From Acidobacteriota bacterium (GTDB taxonomy: Bacteria > Acidobacteriota > Aminicenantia > Aminicenantales > Saccharicenantaceae): a DNA stretch of 64,000 nucleotides. Made by a program: the position numbers and the translations under genes. The notes beneath the pieces were generated by a model. It was not told the origin of the DNA and made no database searches. It saw nothing but the letters and a program-made list of their open reading frames with translations. Positions 53,858 to 62,113 of this stretch are shown piece after piece; within the stretch, counting starts at the first letter, position 1; each line of letters opens with the position of its first letter. The stretch is taken from the NCBI GenBank assembly GCA_022711665.1, contig JAKLEN010000001.1, forward strand, positions 621,179 through 685,178, in the 5' to 3' direction.

Positions 53858-54322
53858 AAATTTGGCCTCTGGACGATTTCTTGTATTGGTCCCGATTCGG
53901 ATGATAACACAGTTGTCAAGCCCCCTTAATCAGGCCTGGCCCGTCTGATAGGCCCTCCAATGCTCCGGGAGCCAAGGGAACTACTTCGCCGCCTCCCCGG
54001 ACCCGCCCCGCCACCAATGGACCCCACCGGGCAGGCCACGGCCTTCTTCCAAAAGGCCAGGGAACGGGGGCGGGTTGGGCAGAACCGTTCGAAAACTTCG
54101 CACCAGGCGCGCCACCCCCCTTCCCAGAGGGGAGGTGCCGCTTTCGGCCCCGCCCCTCACCCCCGGCGATGAGACAATTTTTGCTAATTTCACCCAGGCA
54201 ATGCTCACGCCTGGTGATTGACGCAAATTGTCCCTGGAAGAAAATAGGCGCCGTGGGAGCGAGAAAGCCATGCGGCTCGGTCGTCCTCTTTTCTCTAGGG
54301 GAACCGTCCCGCCGCAACGAGA
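53858..54322. other. Divergent intergenic region upstream of pilB
   Basis: I see no gene here. It holds small hairpins (GGCCTT/AAGGCC near 54038), a CCAGGCGCGC match to the tRNA-Arg end (54103-54112), and a nested inverted repeat at 54173-54232. The pilB promoter follows directly. Confidence 0.5.
54173..54232. other. Nested inverted repeat upstream of pilB
   Basis: Outer arms GACAATTTTTGC and GCAAATTGTC enclose inner arms CACCCAGGC and GCCTGGTG around a 9-nt loop. The outer arms carry GACA and TGTC ends, like the pilin enhancer site. Confidence 0.6.
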
Positions 54323-54351
54323 TTGACAGGAATTGTCGAAAATCTTAAGAT
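54323..54351 (+). promoter_or_regulatory. pilB promoter overlapped by a GACA-N5-TGTC site
   Basis: TTGACA (54323-54328), a 17-nt spacer and TAAGAT (54346-54351) predict a start near 54358, about 7 nt before the ATG. GACA-N5-TGTC (54325-54337) overlaps the -35 box and recurs upstream of the pilin gene. Confidence 0.75.
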
Positions 54352-54364
54352 GACAGAATAAAAA

Positions 54365-56095
54365 ATGGCATCCAACCTGGGCGAACTCTTACTGCGGGAG
54401 AAGATCCTTTCGGTCGATCAGCTGAAAACCGCCCTGGAATTCCAGAAGAAGAACAGCCTGCCCGTCGGAACGTCTCTCGTCCAGCTCGGCTACCTGACCG
54501 AGGAGGACATCGCCCAGGCCCTCAGCCGCCAGCTCGGCTATCCCTATATAGACCTCGACCAGTTCGACGTCTATTCCGAGGTCATCAGCCTCATCCCGGT
54601 GGACGTGGCCAAGAAATACCTGGTCATGCCCATCCACCGCATCCGTAACTTCCTGACCCTGGCCATGGTCGACCCGACCGACCTGGAGATCATCGAGGAC
54701 GTCCGCTTCCGCACCGGCCTCTCGATCCAGCCGGTCATCGCCTCCGAGACCGGCGTCGTCAACGCCATCAACAAGTACTACGGCACGGCCGACGCCATCC
54801 GGGTCAAGAAGATCATCGAGGACATCGCCTTGGCCGACGACGGCCGGGTCAATATCGTCGAGGACGACAAGGACACCGACGTCCTGACCGAGTCGGACGA
54901 GACCGACGCCGACGAGGCCCCGATCATCAAGCTGGTCAACCAGACCTTCGTCGACGCCATCAAGCGGGGCGCCAGCGACGTCCACTTCGAGCCCTACGAG
55001 ACGAGCTTCCGCGTACGCTACCGCATGGACGGCGACCTCTACGAGATCGTTAACCTGCCCCTGAAGTACCGCAGCCCGGTCCTGTCGCGCGTCAAGATCC
55101 TGGCGAACATGGACATCGCCGAGAAGCGCCTGCCGCAGGACGGCCGGATCAAGATGCGCCTGCGCCTGGACAACGGCAAGAAGAAAGAAGTCGACATGCG
55201 CGTCTCCTCCCTGCCCACCCTGTGGGGGGAGAAGATCGTCGCCCGCATCCTGGACAAGGAGATGCTCAAGCTCGACCTGACCCAGCTCGGCTTCGAGGAG
55301 GAGTCGCTGGCCGTCTTCCAGGAGGCCATCGGCCGGCCCTGGGGCATCGTCCTCGTCACCGGGCCGACCGGGAGCGGCAAGACGAACACGCTCTACTCGG
55401 CCATCTCGACCATCAACTCGCCGGACATGAACATCATGACCGCCGAGGACCCGGTCGAGTTCAACGTCCCGAACATCAACCAGGTCCAGATCAAGGACGA
55501 GATAGGGCTGACCTTCGCCGCCTGCCTGCGCAGCTTCCTGCGGCAGGACCCCGACGTCATGCTGGTCGGCGAGATGCGCGACCAGGAGACGGTCGATATC
55601 GCCATCAAGGCCGCCCTGACCGGCCACCTGGTCTTCTCCACGATCCACACCAACGACGCCGCGAGCTCGATCACCCGCATGGAGAACATGAACATCGAGC
55701 CCTTCCTGATCGCCGACTCGCTCATCCTGGTCGCCGCCCAGCGGCTGATCCGCAAGCTCTGCAAGAAATGCGCCCAGCCCCACGCGCTGCCCGAGTCGGC
55801 CCTGCTCGAGATGGGCTATCACAAGAACGAGATCAAGGGCCTCCAGGTCATGAAGCCCGGGGGCTGCGACGCCTGCAACAAGACGGGCTACAAGGGCCGG
55901 ACCGCCCTGTTCGAGGTCATGAAGGTCGACGAGGACATCCGCACCCTGATCCTGACCCGGGCCCAGTCCCGCGATATCAAGAAGAAAGCGATCGAGAAGG
56001 GCATGCTGACCCTGCGGCGGAGCGGGCTCGTCAAGATCAAGAACGGCGTCACCTCCGTCGAAGAAGTCCTGCGCGAGACCGTCCGGGACGAGTGA
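54365..56095 (+). CDS. pilB: Type IV pilus assembly ATPase PilB
   Basis: The 576-residue hexameric ATPase drives pilus extension at the inner membrane. It has two N-terminal T2SSE_N-like repeats (residues 1-150), the ATPase core with Walker A GPTGSGKTNTL near 335, VGEMRDQETVDIA near 400 and the zinc-binding tetracysteine (KLCKKCAQ, GGCDACNKTG) near 455-505. GspE is similar, but the pilT, pilC and pilSR neighbours favour PilB. There is no ribosome site, and the promoter ends 13 nt before the ATG. It starts the pilB-pilT-pilC-pilS-pilR series. Confidence 0.95.
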   Translation: MASNLGELLLREKILSVDQLKTALEFQKKNSLPVGTSLVQLGYLTEEDIAQALSRQLGYPYIDLDQFDVYSEVISLIPVDVAKKYLVMPIHRIRNFLTLAMVDPTDLEIIEDVRFRTGLSIQPVIASETGVVNAINKYYGTADAIRVKKIIEDIALADDGRVNIVEDDKDTDVLTESDETDADEAPIIKLVNQTFVDAIKRGASDVHFEPYETSFRVRYRMDGDLYEIVNLPLKYRSPVLSRVKILANMDIAEKRLPQDGRIKMRLRLDNGKKKEVDMRVSSLPTLWGEKIVARILDKEMLKLDLTQLGFEEESLAVFQEAIGRPWGIVLVTGPTGSGKTNTLYSAISTINSPDMNIMTAEDPVEFNVPNINQVQIKDEIGLTFAACLRSFLRQDPDVMLVGEMRDQETVDIAIKAALTGHLVFSTIHTNDAASSITRMENMNIEPFLIADSLILVAAQRLIRKLCKKCAQPHALPESALLEMGYHKNEIKGLQVMKPGGCDACNKTGYKGRTALFEVMKVDEDIRTLILTRAQSRDIKKKAIEKGMLTLRRSGLVKIKNGVTSVEEVLRETVRDE

Positions 56096-56123
56096 CGGGG
56101 CGCGGAAGGAGAGGAAAGGACCC

Positions 56124-57239
56124 ATGGCCAAGCCGATCTTCGAACTGCTGAAAGCCTGCGTCGAAGCCGACGCCAGCGACCTCCACATCACGACCTACAT
56201 CCCGCCCCGCATCCGCGTCCACGGCGTGCTCCGGGATATCGACCACCCGGCCCTGACCCCGGCCGAGACCAAAGAGATCATCTACAGCATCATGACGGAC
56301 AAGCAGAAGCGCCTGTTCGAGGAGAAGCTCGAGCTCGACTTCTCCTTCGGCGTCAAGGAGCTGGGCCGCTTCCGGGCCAACGTCTTCATGCAGAAGGGCG
56401 CCGTGGCCGGGGCCTTCCGCCGCTTCCTGCCCTCGATGTGGAGCTTCGCCCAGCTGGGGATCCCGCAGCGCATCCAGCAGCTCTGCTACCTGCCGCGAGG
56501 CCTGATCCTCGTCACCGGCCCGACCGGCTGCGGCAAATCGACGACCCTGGCCTGCATGATGGAGCACATCAACTCGGAGCGCCCGGTCCACATCGTCTCC
56601 ATCGAGGACCCCATCGAATACTACCTGACGCCGCGGCGGGCCATCATCAACCAGCGCGAGCTCTACGCCGACACCCAATCCTACGGCAACGCCCTGCGCT
56701 CGGTCCTCCGCGAGGACCCGGACGTCGTCCTGGTCGGCGAGATGCGCGACTTCGAGACCGTCGAGGCCTGCCTGCGCGTCGCCGAGACGGGCCACCTGAC
56801 CTTCTCGACGCTGCACACGAACTCGGCCGTCGAGTCGATCAGCCGTATCATCGACATCTTCCCCAGCCAGTACCAGTCCCAGGTCCGGATCACGCTGTCG
56901 ATGTCGCTCGAGGCCATCATGACCCAGGCCCTCCTGCCTCGCATCGACGGCAAGGGGCGGGTTCTGGCCATGGAAATCCTCATCCCCAACCCGGCCATCC
57001 GCAACCTCATCCGCGAGAACAAGATCCACCAGATCTACTCGTCCATGCAGATGGGCCAGGAGAAATTCGGCATGCAGACCTTTAACCAGTCGCTGGCCAG
57101 CCTGTACTTCCGCAAACTGGTCAGCCTGGACACGATCATGTCCATGACCTCCTTCCCCGAGGAGCTGACCGACATCATCCAGCGCCGCGAGGGGATCAAG
57201 ATCGGATCCGGCGGCCCGGCGGGCGCGGGCCGGCGCTAG
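56124..57239 (+). CDS. pilT: Pilus retraction ATPase PilT
   Basis: The 371-residue ATPase depolymerises pili and powers twitching. It has Walker A TGPTGCGKSTTLA near 134, the Asp box SIEDPIEY, VGEMRDFETVEA near 207, HTNSAVESISRI near 233, and the retraction signature PAIRNLIRENKIHQI near 290. Length fits PilT (345-380); PilU is the nearest alternative. The tail is rich in Gly and Ala. It starts 29 nt after pilB behind a purine-rich region. Confidence 0.95.
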   Translation: MAKPIFELLKACVEADASDLHITTYIPPRIRVHGVLRDIDHPALTPAETKEIIYSIMTDKQKRLFEEKLELDFSFGVKELGRFRANVFMQKGAVAGAFRRFLPSMWSFAQLGIPQRIQQLCYLPRGLILVTGPTGCGKSTTLACMMEHINSERPVHIVSIEDPIEYYLTPRRAIINQRELYADTQSYGNALRSVLREDPDVVLVGEMRDFETVEACLRVAETGHLTFSTLHTNSAVESISRIIDIFPSQYQSQVRITLSMSLEAIMTQALLPRIDGKGRVLAMEILIPNPAIRNLIRENKIHQIYSSMQMGQEKFGMQTFNQSLASLYFRKLVSLDTIMSMTSFPEELTDIIQRREGIKIGSGGPAGAGRR

Positions 57240-57267
57240 ACGCGGCCCGCGAAAGGCGAGGTGCACG

Positions 57268-58470
57268 ATGGCGACCTACGTTTGGAAAGGCAAGAACCGC
57301 TACGGCGACATGGTCGGCGGCGAGCGCGTCGCTGCCTCCAAGGAAGAGCTGAGCCGGATGCTCCAGAAGGACCAGATCCAGGTCCTCAGCATCGCCCCGG
57401 CCAAGGCCGGCTTCAAGATCCCCTTCCTCAAGCGGGAGAAGGTCAAGCTCAAGGACCTGTCGGTCTACAGCCGCCAGCTGTCGGTCCTCATCGACGCCGA
57501 GCTGCCGCTCATCCAGAGCCTGGGCATCCTCGAGGACCAGCAGAAGAACGCCTACTTCAAGAACGTCATCAAGACCGTCAAGGAGGACGTCGAGGCCGGC
57601 TCGACCCTCAACCAGGCCAAGCGGAAGCACCCCAAGGTCTTCGACGACCTCTACTGCAACCTCATCGCCTCGGGCGAACAGTCCGGGTCGCTCGACGTCA
57701 TGCTCCGGCGGCTGTCGGAGTTCATCGAGAAGACCGTCCGCCTGCGGGCCAAGGTCAAGCAGGCCATGATCTACCCGGTGGCCATCGTCATCTTCGCCAT
57801 CACCGTGGCCATCTTCCTCCTCTGGAAGGTCATCCCCATCTTCGCCAACATCTTCAACGACCTGGGGGCCGAGCTGCCGGGCATCACGGCCCTGGTCGTG
57901 GGCCTGAGCAACTTCGTCCAGAAGTACATTGTCTACATGATCGTCGGGATCATCGCCCTGGTCTTCCTCTTCCGCTACTACCGGAGCACGACCCCCGGCC
58001 GATGGACGACGGACCGCCTGGTCCTGAAGATGCCGCTCTTCGGCAAGCTGCTCTACAAGGTGGCCATGACCCGGGTGACCCGGACCCTGTCCACCCTGAT
58101 CTCGGGCGGAGTGCCGATGCTCGAGGCCCTCAAGATCACCTCGACCACCGCCGGCAACGTCGTCATCGAGAAGGAGATCATCGAGACCCGCAAGCTCGTC
58201 TCCGAGGGCAAGACCCTGAGCGAGTCCTTCAAGCAATCGGGAGACTTCCCGCTGATGATGCTCCAGATGATCAACGTCGGCGAGGCCACCGGCACGCTCG
58301 ACGAGATGCTGAACAAGCTGGCCAGCTTCTACGACGAGGAGGTCGACAACTCGGTGGCCGCCCTGCTCTCGATTCTCGAGCCCATCCTGCTCATCTTCGT
58401 CGGCGGAATGGTCGGCGGCCTGGTCGTGGCCATGTACCTGCCCATCTTCAGCCTGATGAAGGCCTTCTAG
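57268..58470 (+). CDS. pilC: Type IV pilus inner-membrane platform protein PilC
   Basis: The 400-residue protein has two T2SSF repeats (SVYSRQLSVLIDAELPLIQSL near 68 and VTRTLSTLISGGVPMLEAL near 270), each followed by membrane helices; three to four hydrophobic segments lie at about 170-195, 215-240 and 370-395. It anchors PilB and PilT to the pilus base. It begins 29 nt after pilT. GspF is the type II secretion counterpart. Length is typical (400-410). Confidence 0.95.
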   Translation: MATYVWKGKNRYGDMVGGERVAASKEELSRMLQKDQIQVLSIAPAKAGFKIPFLKREKVKLKDLSVYSRQLSVLIDAELPLIQSLGILEDQQKNAYFKNVIKTVKEDVEAGSTLNQAKRKHPKVFDDLYCNLIASGEQSGSLDVMLRRLSEFIEKTVRLRAKVKQAMIYPVAIVIFAITVAIFLLWKVIPIFANIFNDLGAELPGITALVVGLSNFVQKYIVYMIVGIIALVFLFRYYRSTTPGRWTTDRLVLKMPLFGKLLYKVAMTRVTRTLSTLISGGVPMLEALKITSTTAGNVVIEKEIIETRKLVSEGKTLSESFKQSGDFPLMMLQMINVGEATGTLDEMLNKLASFYDEEVDNSVAALLSILEPILLIFVGGMVGGLVVAMYLPIFSLMKAF

Positions 58471-58499
58471 GGTCCGGGACGGGAGAAGGGAGAGGACGA

Positions 58500-59801
58500 A
58501 TGGACGCCGTCAAGCCCCGGCCGGCCGGCGGCCCCGATCCGGTCGAGCGCCGGAGCGTCCTGCTCTACAACGTCTACCGCCTGGTCGTCCTGACCTCGCT
58601 CCTCGTTTCGGCCCTGATCATCCAGTTCTCCTCTTCCGAGGGGGGACCGAACCTGCCGTTCTACTACCTTATCCTGGCCGGCTACGGGTTCGCGGCCGTC
58701 TGCTTCGTCCTCTACGCCTGGGGGCGGGCCCTGGTCGTCCAGGCCTACCTCCAGGTCATCTTCGACCTGCTCCTCATCACCGCCTTCGTCTACATCTCCG
58801 GCGGCCTGGCCTCCTCGATGTACTTCCTCTACGTCTTCCCGATCATCGCCGCCAGCCTGGTCCTGGCCGGGCGCTCGGGCTTCCTGGCCGCCTCGCTGGC
58901 CGCCATCCTCTTCGGGGCCCTGGTCGACGGGGTTTATTTCGGTCTCATCCCTCCCTTCCGGTCGGACCAGGCGGCCAACCCTTCCCTGGGGACGCTGCTG
59001 GTGACCCTTTTCGTCGCCTGGGCCGTTTTCGTCGTCATCGCCGTCCTGATGAACAAGCTGACGGGCAGCCTGCGCCGGACCCGGGCGGCCCTGCGGGCCG
59101 TCGAGAAGGAGCTCCTCGTCCGGGAGCGGCTGTCCGAGGCCGGGCGCATTTCGGCCAGCCTGGCCCACGAGATCCGCAACCCCCTGGCGGCCATCTCCGG
59201 CTCGGTCCAGGTGCTGAAGAAGGACCTGGACCTGAACGCCGAGCAGAAAGAGCTCATGGACATCGTCCTCAAGGAATCACAGCGCGTTTCTCACAGTCTG
59301 GAGCAGTTCCTGGACTTCGCCCTGCCGGCCAAGCAGGTCTTCTCCTTGATCAATCTGCGCGACATCATGGACGAGACAGTCAAGATCCTCCAGGGCGGCG
59401 GCGAGCTCGACGGCAAGGTCGTCCTGGAGGGCAACTACCGGACCTCGGATGTCCCCTTTTTCGGCAACGCCGGCCAATTCCGCCAGGTCTTCTGGAACCT
59501 GATCAAGAACGCCCTCAAGGCCATGCCTGAGGGCGGCCGGCTGCGGCTCGATTTCCCTGAACACGGTCGGAAGGACGTCCGCATCGTCGTCGCCGACACC
59601 GGTCGGGGCCTGTCGGAGGCGGACCAGGCCCATCTCTTCGAGCCCTTCTATTCCGGGTTCGAGAACGGGCGCGGCCTGGGCCTGTCGATCGTCCGCAAGA
59701 TCATCGACGACTACGACGGTCGGATCGAGATCAGATCGTCGGCCGAAAAAGGGACGGAAGTCATCATCACCCTGCCTCTGCGCAAAGGCGCGGGGGCGTG
59801 A
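58500..59801 (+). CDS. pilS: Sensor histidine kinase PilS
   Basis: The 433-residue membrane kinase has about six hydrophobic segments (residues 25-195), a short coiled linker, the phosphorylation site SLAHEIRNPLAAISGSVQ near 222, and the ATPase boxes WNLIKNALKAMPEGG near 330, VVADTGRGLSEADQ and GRGLGLSIVRK. The membrane part lacks a large sensor loop, as in PilS, which senses pilin in the membrane. GGGAGAGGA precedes the ATG at 58500; the frame is open earlier only as a shadow of pilC. It pairs with PilR 10 nt downstream. Confidence 0.92.
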   Translation: MDAVKPRPAGGPDPVERRSVLLYNVYRLVVLTSLLVSALIIQFSSSEGGPNLPFYYLILAGYGFAAVCFVLYAWGRALVVQAYLQVIFDLLLITAFVYISGGLASSMYFLYVFPIIAASLVLAGRSGFLAASLAAILFGALVDGVYFGLIPPFRSDQAANPSLGTLLVTLFVAWAVFVVIAVLMNKLTGSLRRTRAALRAVEKELLVRERLSEAGRISASLAHEIRNPLAAISGSVQVLKKDLDLNAEQKELMDIVLKESQRVSHSLEQFLDFALPAKQVFSLINLRDIMDETVKILQGGGELDGKVVLEGNYRTSDVPFFGNAGQFRQVFWNLIKNALKAMPEGGRLRLDFPEHGRKDVRIVVADTGRGLSEADQAHLFEPFYSGFENGRGLGLSIVRKIIDDYDGRIEIRSSAEKGTEVIITLPLRKGAGA

Positions 59802-59811
59802 GGTCGGCGTC

Positions 59812-61227
59812 ATGGATACGATCCTGATCATCGACGACGAGAAGAGCCTCCTCGAGCTGCTCACCGTCGTCTTCAAGAAAGAAGGCTACGGCGTCAAGAC
59901 GGCACTGTCGGCCGCCGCCGGCTTCGAGATCCTGGCCAGCGAAGAGATCGACCTGGTCATCACAGACATCAAGATGCCCGGAGCCGACGGCATGGACGTC
60001 CTCCGCTACGCCCGGGAGAACCTGCCCGACTTGCCGGTCATCCTCATCACGGCCTACGGCAGCATCGCCCAGGCCGTCGAGGCGCTGAAGGTCGGGGCCC
60101 TGGACTACGTCGTCAAGCCCTTCGACGTCGAGGAGCTGAAGATCATCGTCGGCCGGGGGCTGGCCGCCAAGCGCCTGCGCCAGGAGAACCAGCTGCTCAA
60201 GCGGGACCTGAAGGACCGCTACGGCTTCGACCAGATGATCGGCAAGAGCCGGCCGATGCAGGAGGTCTACATCCTCATCGAGAAGGTGGCCGCGACCGAC
60301 TCCACCGTCCTGATCACGGGCGAGAGCGGGACCGGCAAGGAGATGGCCGCCCGGGCCGTCCACCTCCAGGGGGCGCGCCGGGACCACCCCTTCGTTTCGA
60401 TCAACTGCGCCGCCCTGCCGGAGAACCTCCTCGAATCGGAGCTCTTCGGCCACGTCCGGGGCTCCTTCACCGGCGCGGTCTCGGACAAGAAAGGCATGTT
60501 CGAGCTGGCCCAGCGGGGCACGTTGTTCCTCGACGAGGTCGGCGAGATGTCGCCCTGGACCCAGGTCAAGCTGCTCCGGGCCCTTCAGGAGCGGAAAGTC
60601 CGCCGGGTGGGCGGGGCCGACGAGATCCCTGTCGACGTGCGCATCATCGCCGCGACCAACCAGGATCTCAAGAAAAGGATCGCCGAGGGCAAGTTCCGCG
60701 AGGAGCTCTTCTACCGCCTGAACGTCATCTCCGTCGACATGCCGCCGCTGCGGAAGCGGGCCGAGGATATCCCCCTGCTCATGGCCCATTTCCTGCAGAA
60801 ATACTGCGACAAGATGGGCAAAAAGCCCAAGCGCTTCACGCCCGACGTCGTCGGGCTGCTCGAGGGCTATGCCTGGCCGGGAAATATCCGCGAGCTCGAG
60901 AACGTCATCGAGCGCATCGTGGCCATCGAGGACCGCGAAACGGTCACCGCCGCCTGCCTGCCGCAGGAGATCCTCTCGCCGCAGAAGAAGAAGCTCGAGA
61001 CCCAGGAGCTGTTCGCGCCCGGCTTCAGCCTGACCCATCACCTCGACGATCTGACCAAGAAATACATCCAGGAAGCCCTGGCCCTGACCGGCGGCAGCCT
61101 GCAGAAGGCGGCCCCGCTGCTGGGATTGAGCTACCGGACCATCCGCTACCTCATCGGCAAGTACGACCTCAACCACGTCCGGAAGGCCGAAAAGAGGAAC
61201 GGTAATGGCGACCGGAGCCATTCCTGA
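59812..61227 (+). CDS. pilR: Sigma-54-dependent response regulator PilR
   Basis: The 471-residue NtrC-type activator has a receiver domain with the Asp in VITDIKMPGADGMDVL near 52, an AAA+ domain with Walker A TGESGTGKEM near 168, the sigma-54 contact loop GSFTGA near 220 (the consensus is GAFTGA), Walker B LFLDEVGEM near 240, and a Fis-type HTH (GGSLQKAAPLLGLSYRTIRY) near 430. It should activate the pilin gene 200 nt downstream, where a clear sigma-54 promoter and symmetrical upstream sites lie. The A-to-S change in the loop is unusual but occurs in active family members. Confidence 0.95.
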   Translation: MDTILIIDDEKSLLELLTVVFKKEGYGVKTALSAAAGFEILASEEIDLVITDIKMPGADGMDVLRYARENLPDLPVILITAYGSIAQAVEALKVGALDYVVKPFDVEELKIIVGRGLAAKRLRQENQLLKRDLKDRYGFDQMIGKSRPMQEVYILIEKVAATDSTVLITGESGTGKEMAARAVHLQGARRDHPFVSINCAALPENLLESELFGHVRGSFTGAVSDKKGMFELAQRGTLFLDEVGEMSPWTQVKLLRALQERKVRRVGGADEIPVDVRIIAATNQDLKKRIAEGKFREELFYRLNVISVDMPPLRKRAEDIPLLMAHFLQKYCDKMGKKPKRFTPDVVGLLEGYAWPGNIRELENVIERIVAIEDRETVTAACLPQEILSPQKKKLETQELFAPGFSLTHHLDDLTKKYIQEALALTGGSLQKAAPLLGLSYRTIRYLIGKYDLNHVRKAEKRNGNGDRSHS

Positions 61228-61229
61228 GC

Positions 61230-61252
61230 GACAATTAGTGTCAAAAATGACA
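61230..61252 (+). promoter_or_regulatory. Upstream activating sites for PilR
   Basis: GACA-N5-TGTC (61230-61242) and the overlapping TGTCA-N4-TGACA (61239-61252) lie about 85 nt before the -24 box, a normal enhancer distance. An A/T-rich stretch at 61290-61325 between them and the promoter could bend DNA. Confidence 0.65.
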
Positions 61253-61332
61253 ATTAATGGCGACTTTTTCCCGACAAGCCCTCGATTTGTTTTTGTAAGT
61301 TAATTATAATGAATTAATTAGCTACGAACCGA

Positions 61333-61369
61333 AATTGGCACGCTATTTGCTATAATAGGGGTGCCAATT
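61333..61369 (+). promoter_or_regulatory. Sigma-54 promoter of the pilin gene with flanking inverted repeat
   Basis: TTGGCACG-N4-TTGCT (61335-61351) matches the -24/-12 consensus. AATTGGCAC (61333-61341) and GTGCCAATT (61361-61369) are an exact inverted repeat that includes the -24 box and the expected start site near 61362. Confidence 0.88.
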
Positions 61370-61429
61370 GAGAATGGCAAACGAACCCGGCTGAGGAGAT
61401 CAGCCAGGGAAATTTAAAGGAGGTTCTCA

Positions 61430-61996
61430 ATGCTTAAAAAGATGAGAGGCTTCACCCTCATCGAGCTGCTGATCGTCGTCGCGATCATCGGCATCCTGGC
61501 CGCTCTCCTCATCCCGAACGCTCTGGCCGCCATCCAGAAGGCCAAGCAGAAGACGGCGATGAAAGAGATCATGACCATGTCCACGGGCGCCATGGATTAC
61601 ATCACCGACCACGGCGACTGGACCAACGTCACCCAGAACGGCGCCATCACCCAGGGCACGGGCGTCTCCGTCGCCATCGCTCCGTTCTACATCAAGGCCT
61701 GCCCGATCAACGATCCCTGGAACACCGCCTATCAGTGCGGCGTCGGCGATGCCACGAACATCAACAGCTACCTGACGGGTACCGCGGCCACCGACGTGGG
61801 CAACGACGATTTCCTGTTCGCCTCTTACGGCCGGAACGGCGAGGTCGGTTCGCTGACCTACGACCCCCAGAACCCCGAGAACAGCCGCTACAACGTCGGC
61901 GGCATGAGCGATTTCGACAACGACCTCGTGGCCTGGTCCGGCAACTGGGTCATCGGCCCCGCGACGGCTCTGGTTCAGAACGCCTCCGGGAGCTGA
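61430..61996 (+). CDS. pilA: Type IV pilin / GspG-like major pilin
   Basis: The 188-residue prepilin has a six-residue leader ending in Gly and the conserved FTLIELLIVVAIIGILA helix (cleaved by PilD before Phe, with Glu5). The globular part contains NDPWNTAYQ, similar to the calcium-site region of GspG, and several Asp-Asn-rich loops. It follows a 60-nt leader with a GGCTG/CAGCC hairpin and a strong AAAGGAGG ribosome site. It is expressed from a PilR/sigma-54 promoter and ends in a strong terminator, as expected for the main pilus subunit. Confidence 0.9.
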   Translation: MLKKMRGFTLIELLIVVAIIGILAALLIPNALAAIQKAKQKTAMKEIMTMSTGAMDYITDHGDWTNVTQNGAITQGTGVSVAIAPFYIKACPINDPWNTAYQCGVGDATNINSYLTGTAATDVGNDDFLFASYGRNGEVGSLTYDPQNPENSRYNVGGMSDFDNDLVAWSGNWVIGPATALVQNASGS

Positions 61997-62020
61997 CCTG
62001 CTTTTTGACTGACGTCCTTG

Positions 62021-62050
62021 AAGGGGCGGCTTCGGCCGCCCCTTTTTTTT
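62021..62050 (+). terminator. Intrinsic terminator after the pilin gene
   Basis: AAGGGGCGGC and GCCGCCCCTT form a 10-bp stem with a TTCG loop, followed by six more T. It is the clearest terminator in the window. Confidence 0.96.
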
Positions 62051-62113
62051 ATGTTCTTCTCCCGATCCCGGGATCCCCTCTCTTCGGCTTGGCTCGGGGC
62101 CGGCTGTTCGCCT

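Noticed and set aside
53916..54317. 133-codon reverse ORF upstream of pilB
   Set aside because: Composition is Gly/Pro/Arg-rich without motif, and it covers inverted repeats and the divergent regulatory region.
61351..61356. TATAAT as a sigma-70 -10 box for the pilin gene
   Set aside because: No -35 box lies 16-18 nt upstream, and the overlapping sigma-54 consensus with an adjacent pilR gene is far stronger.
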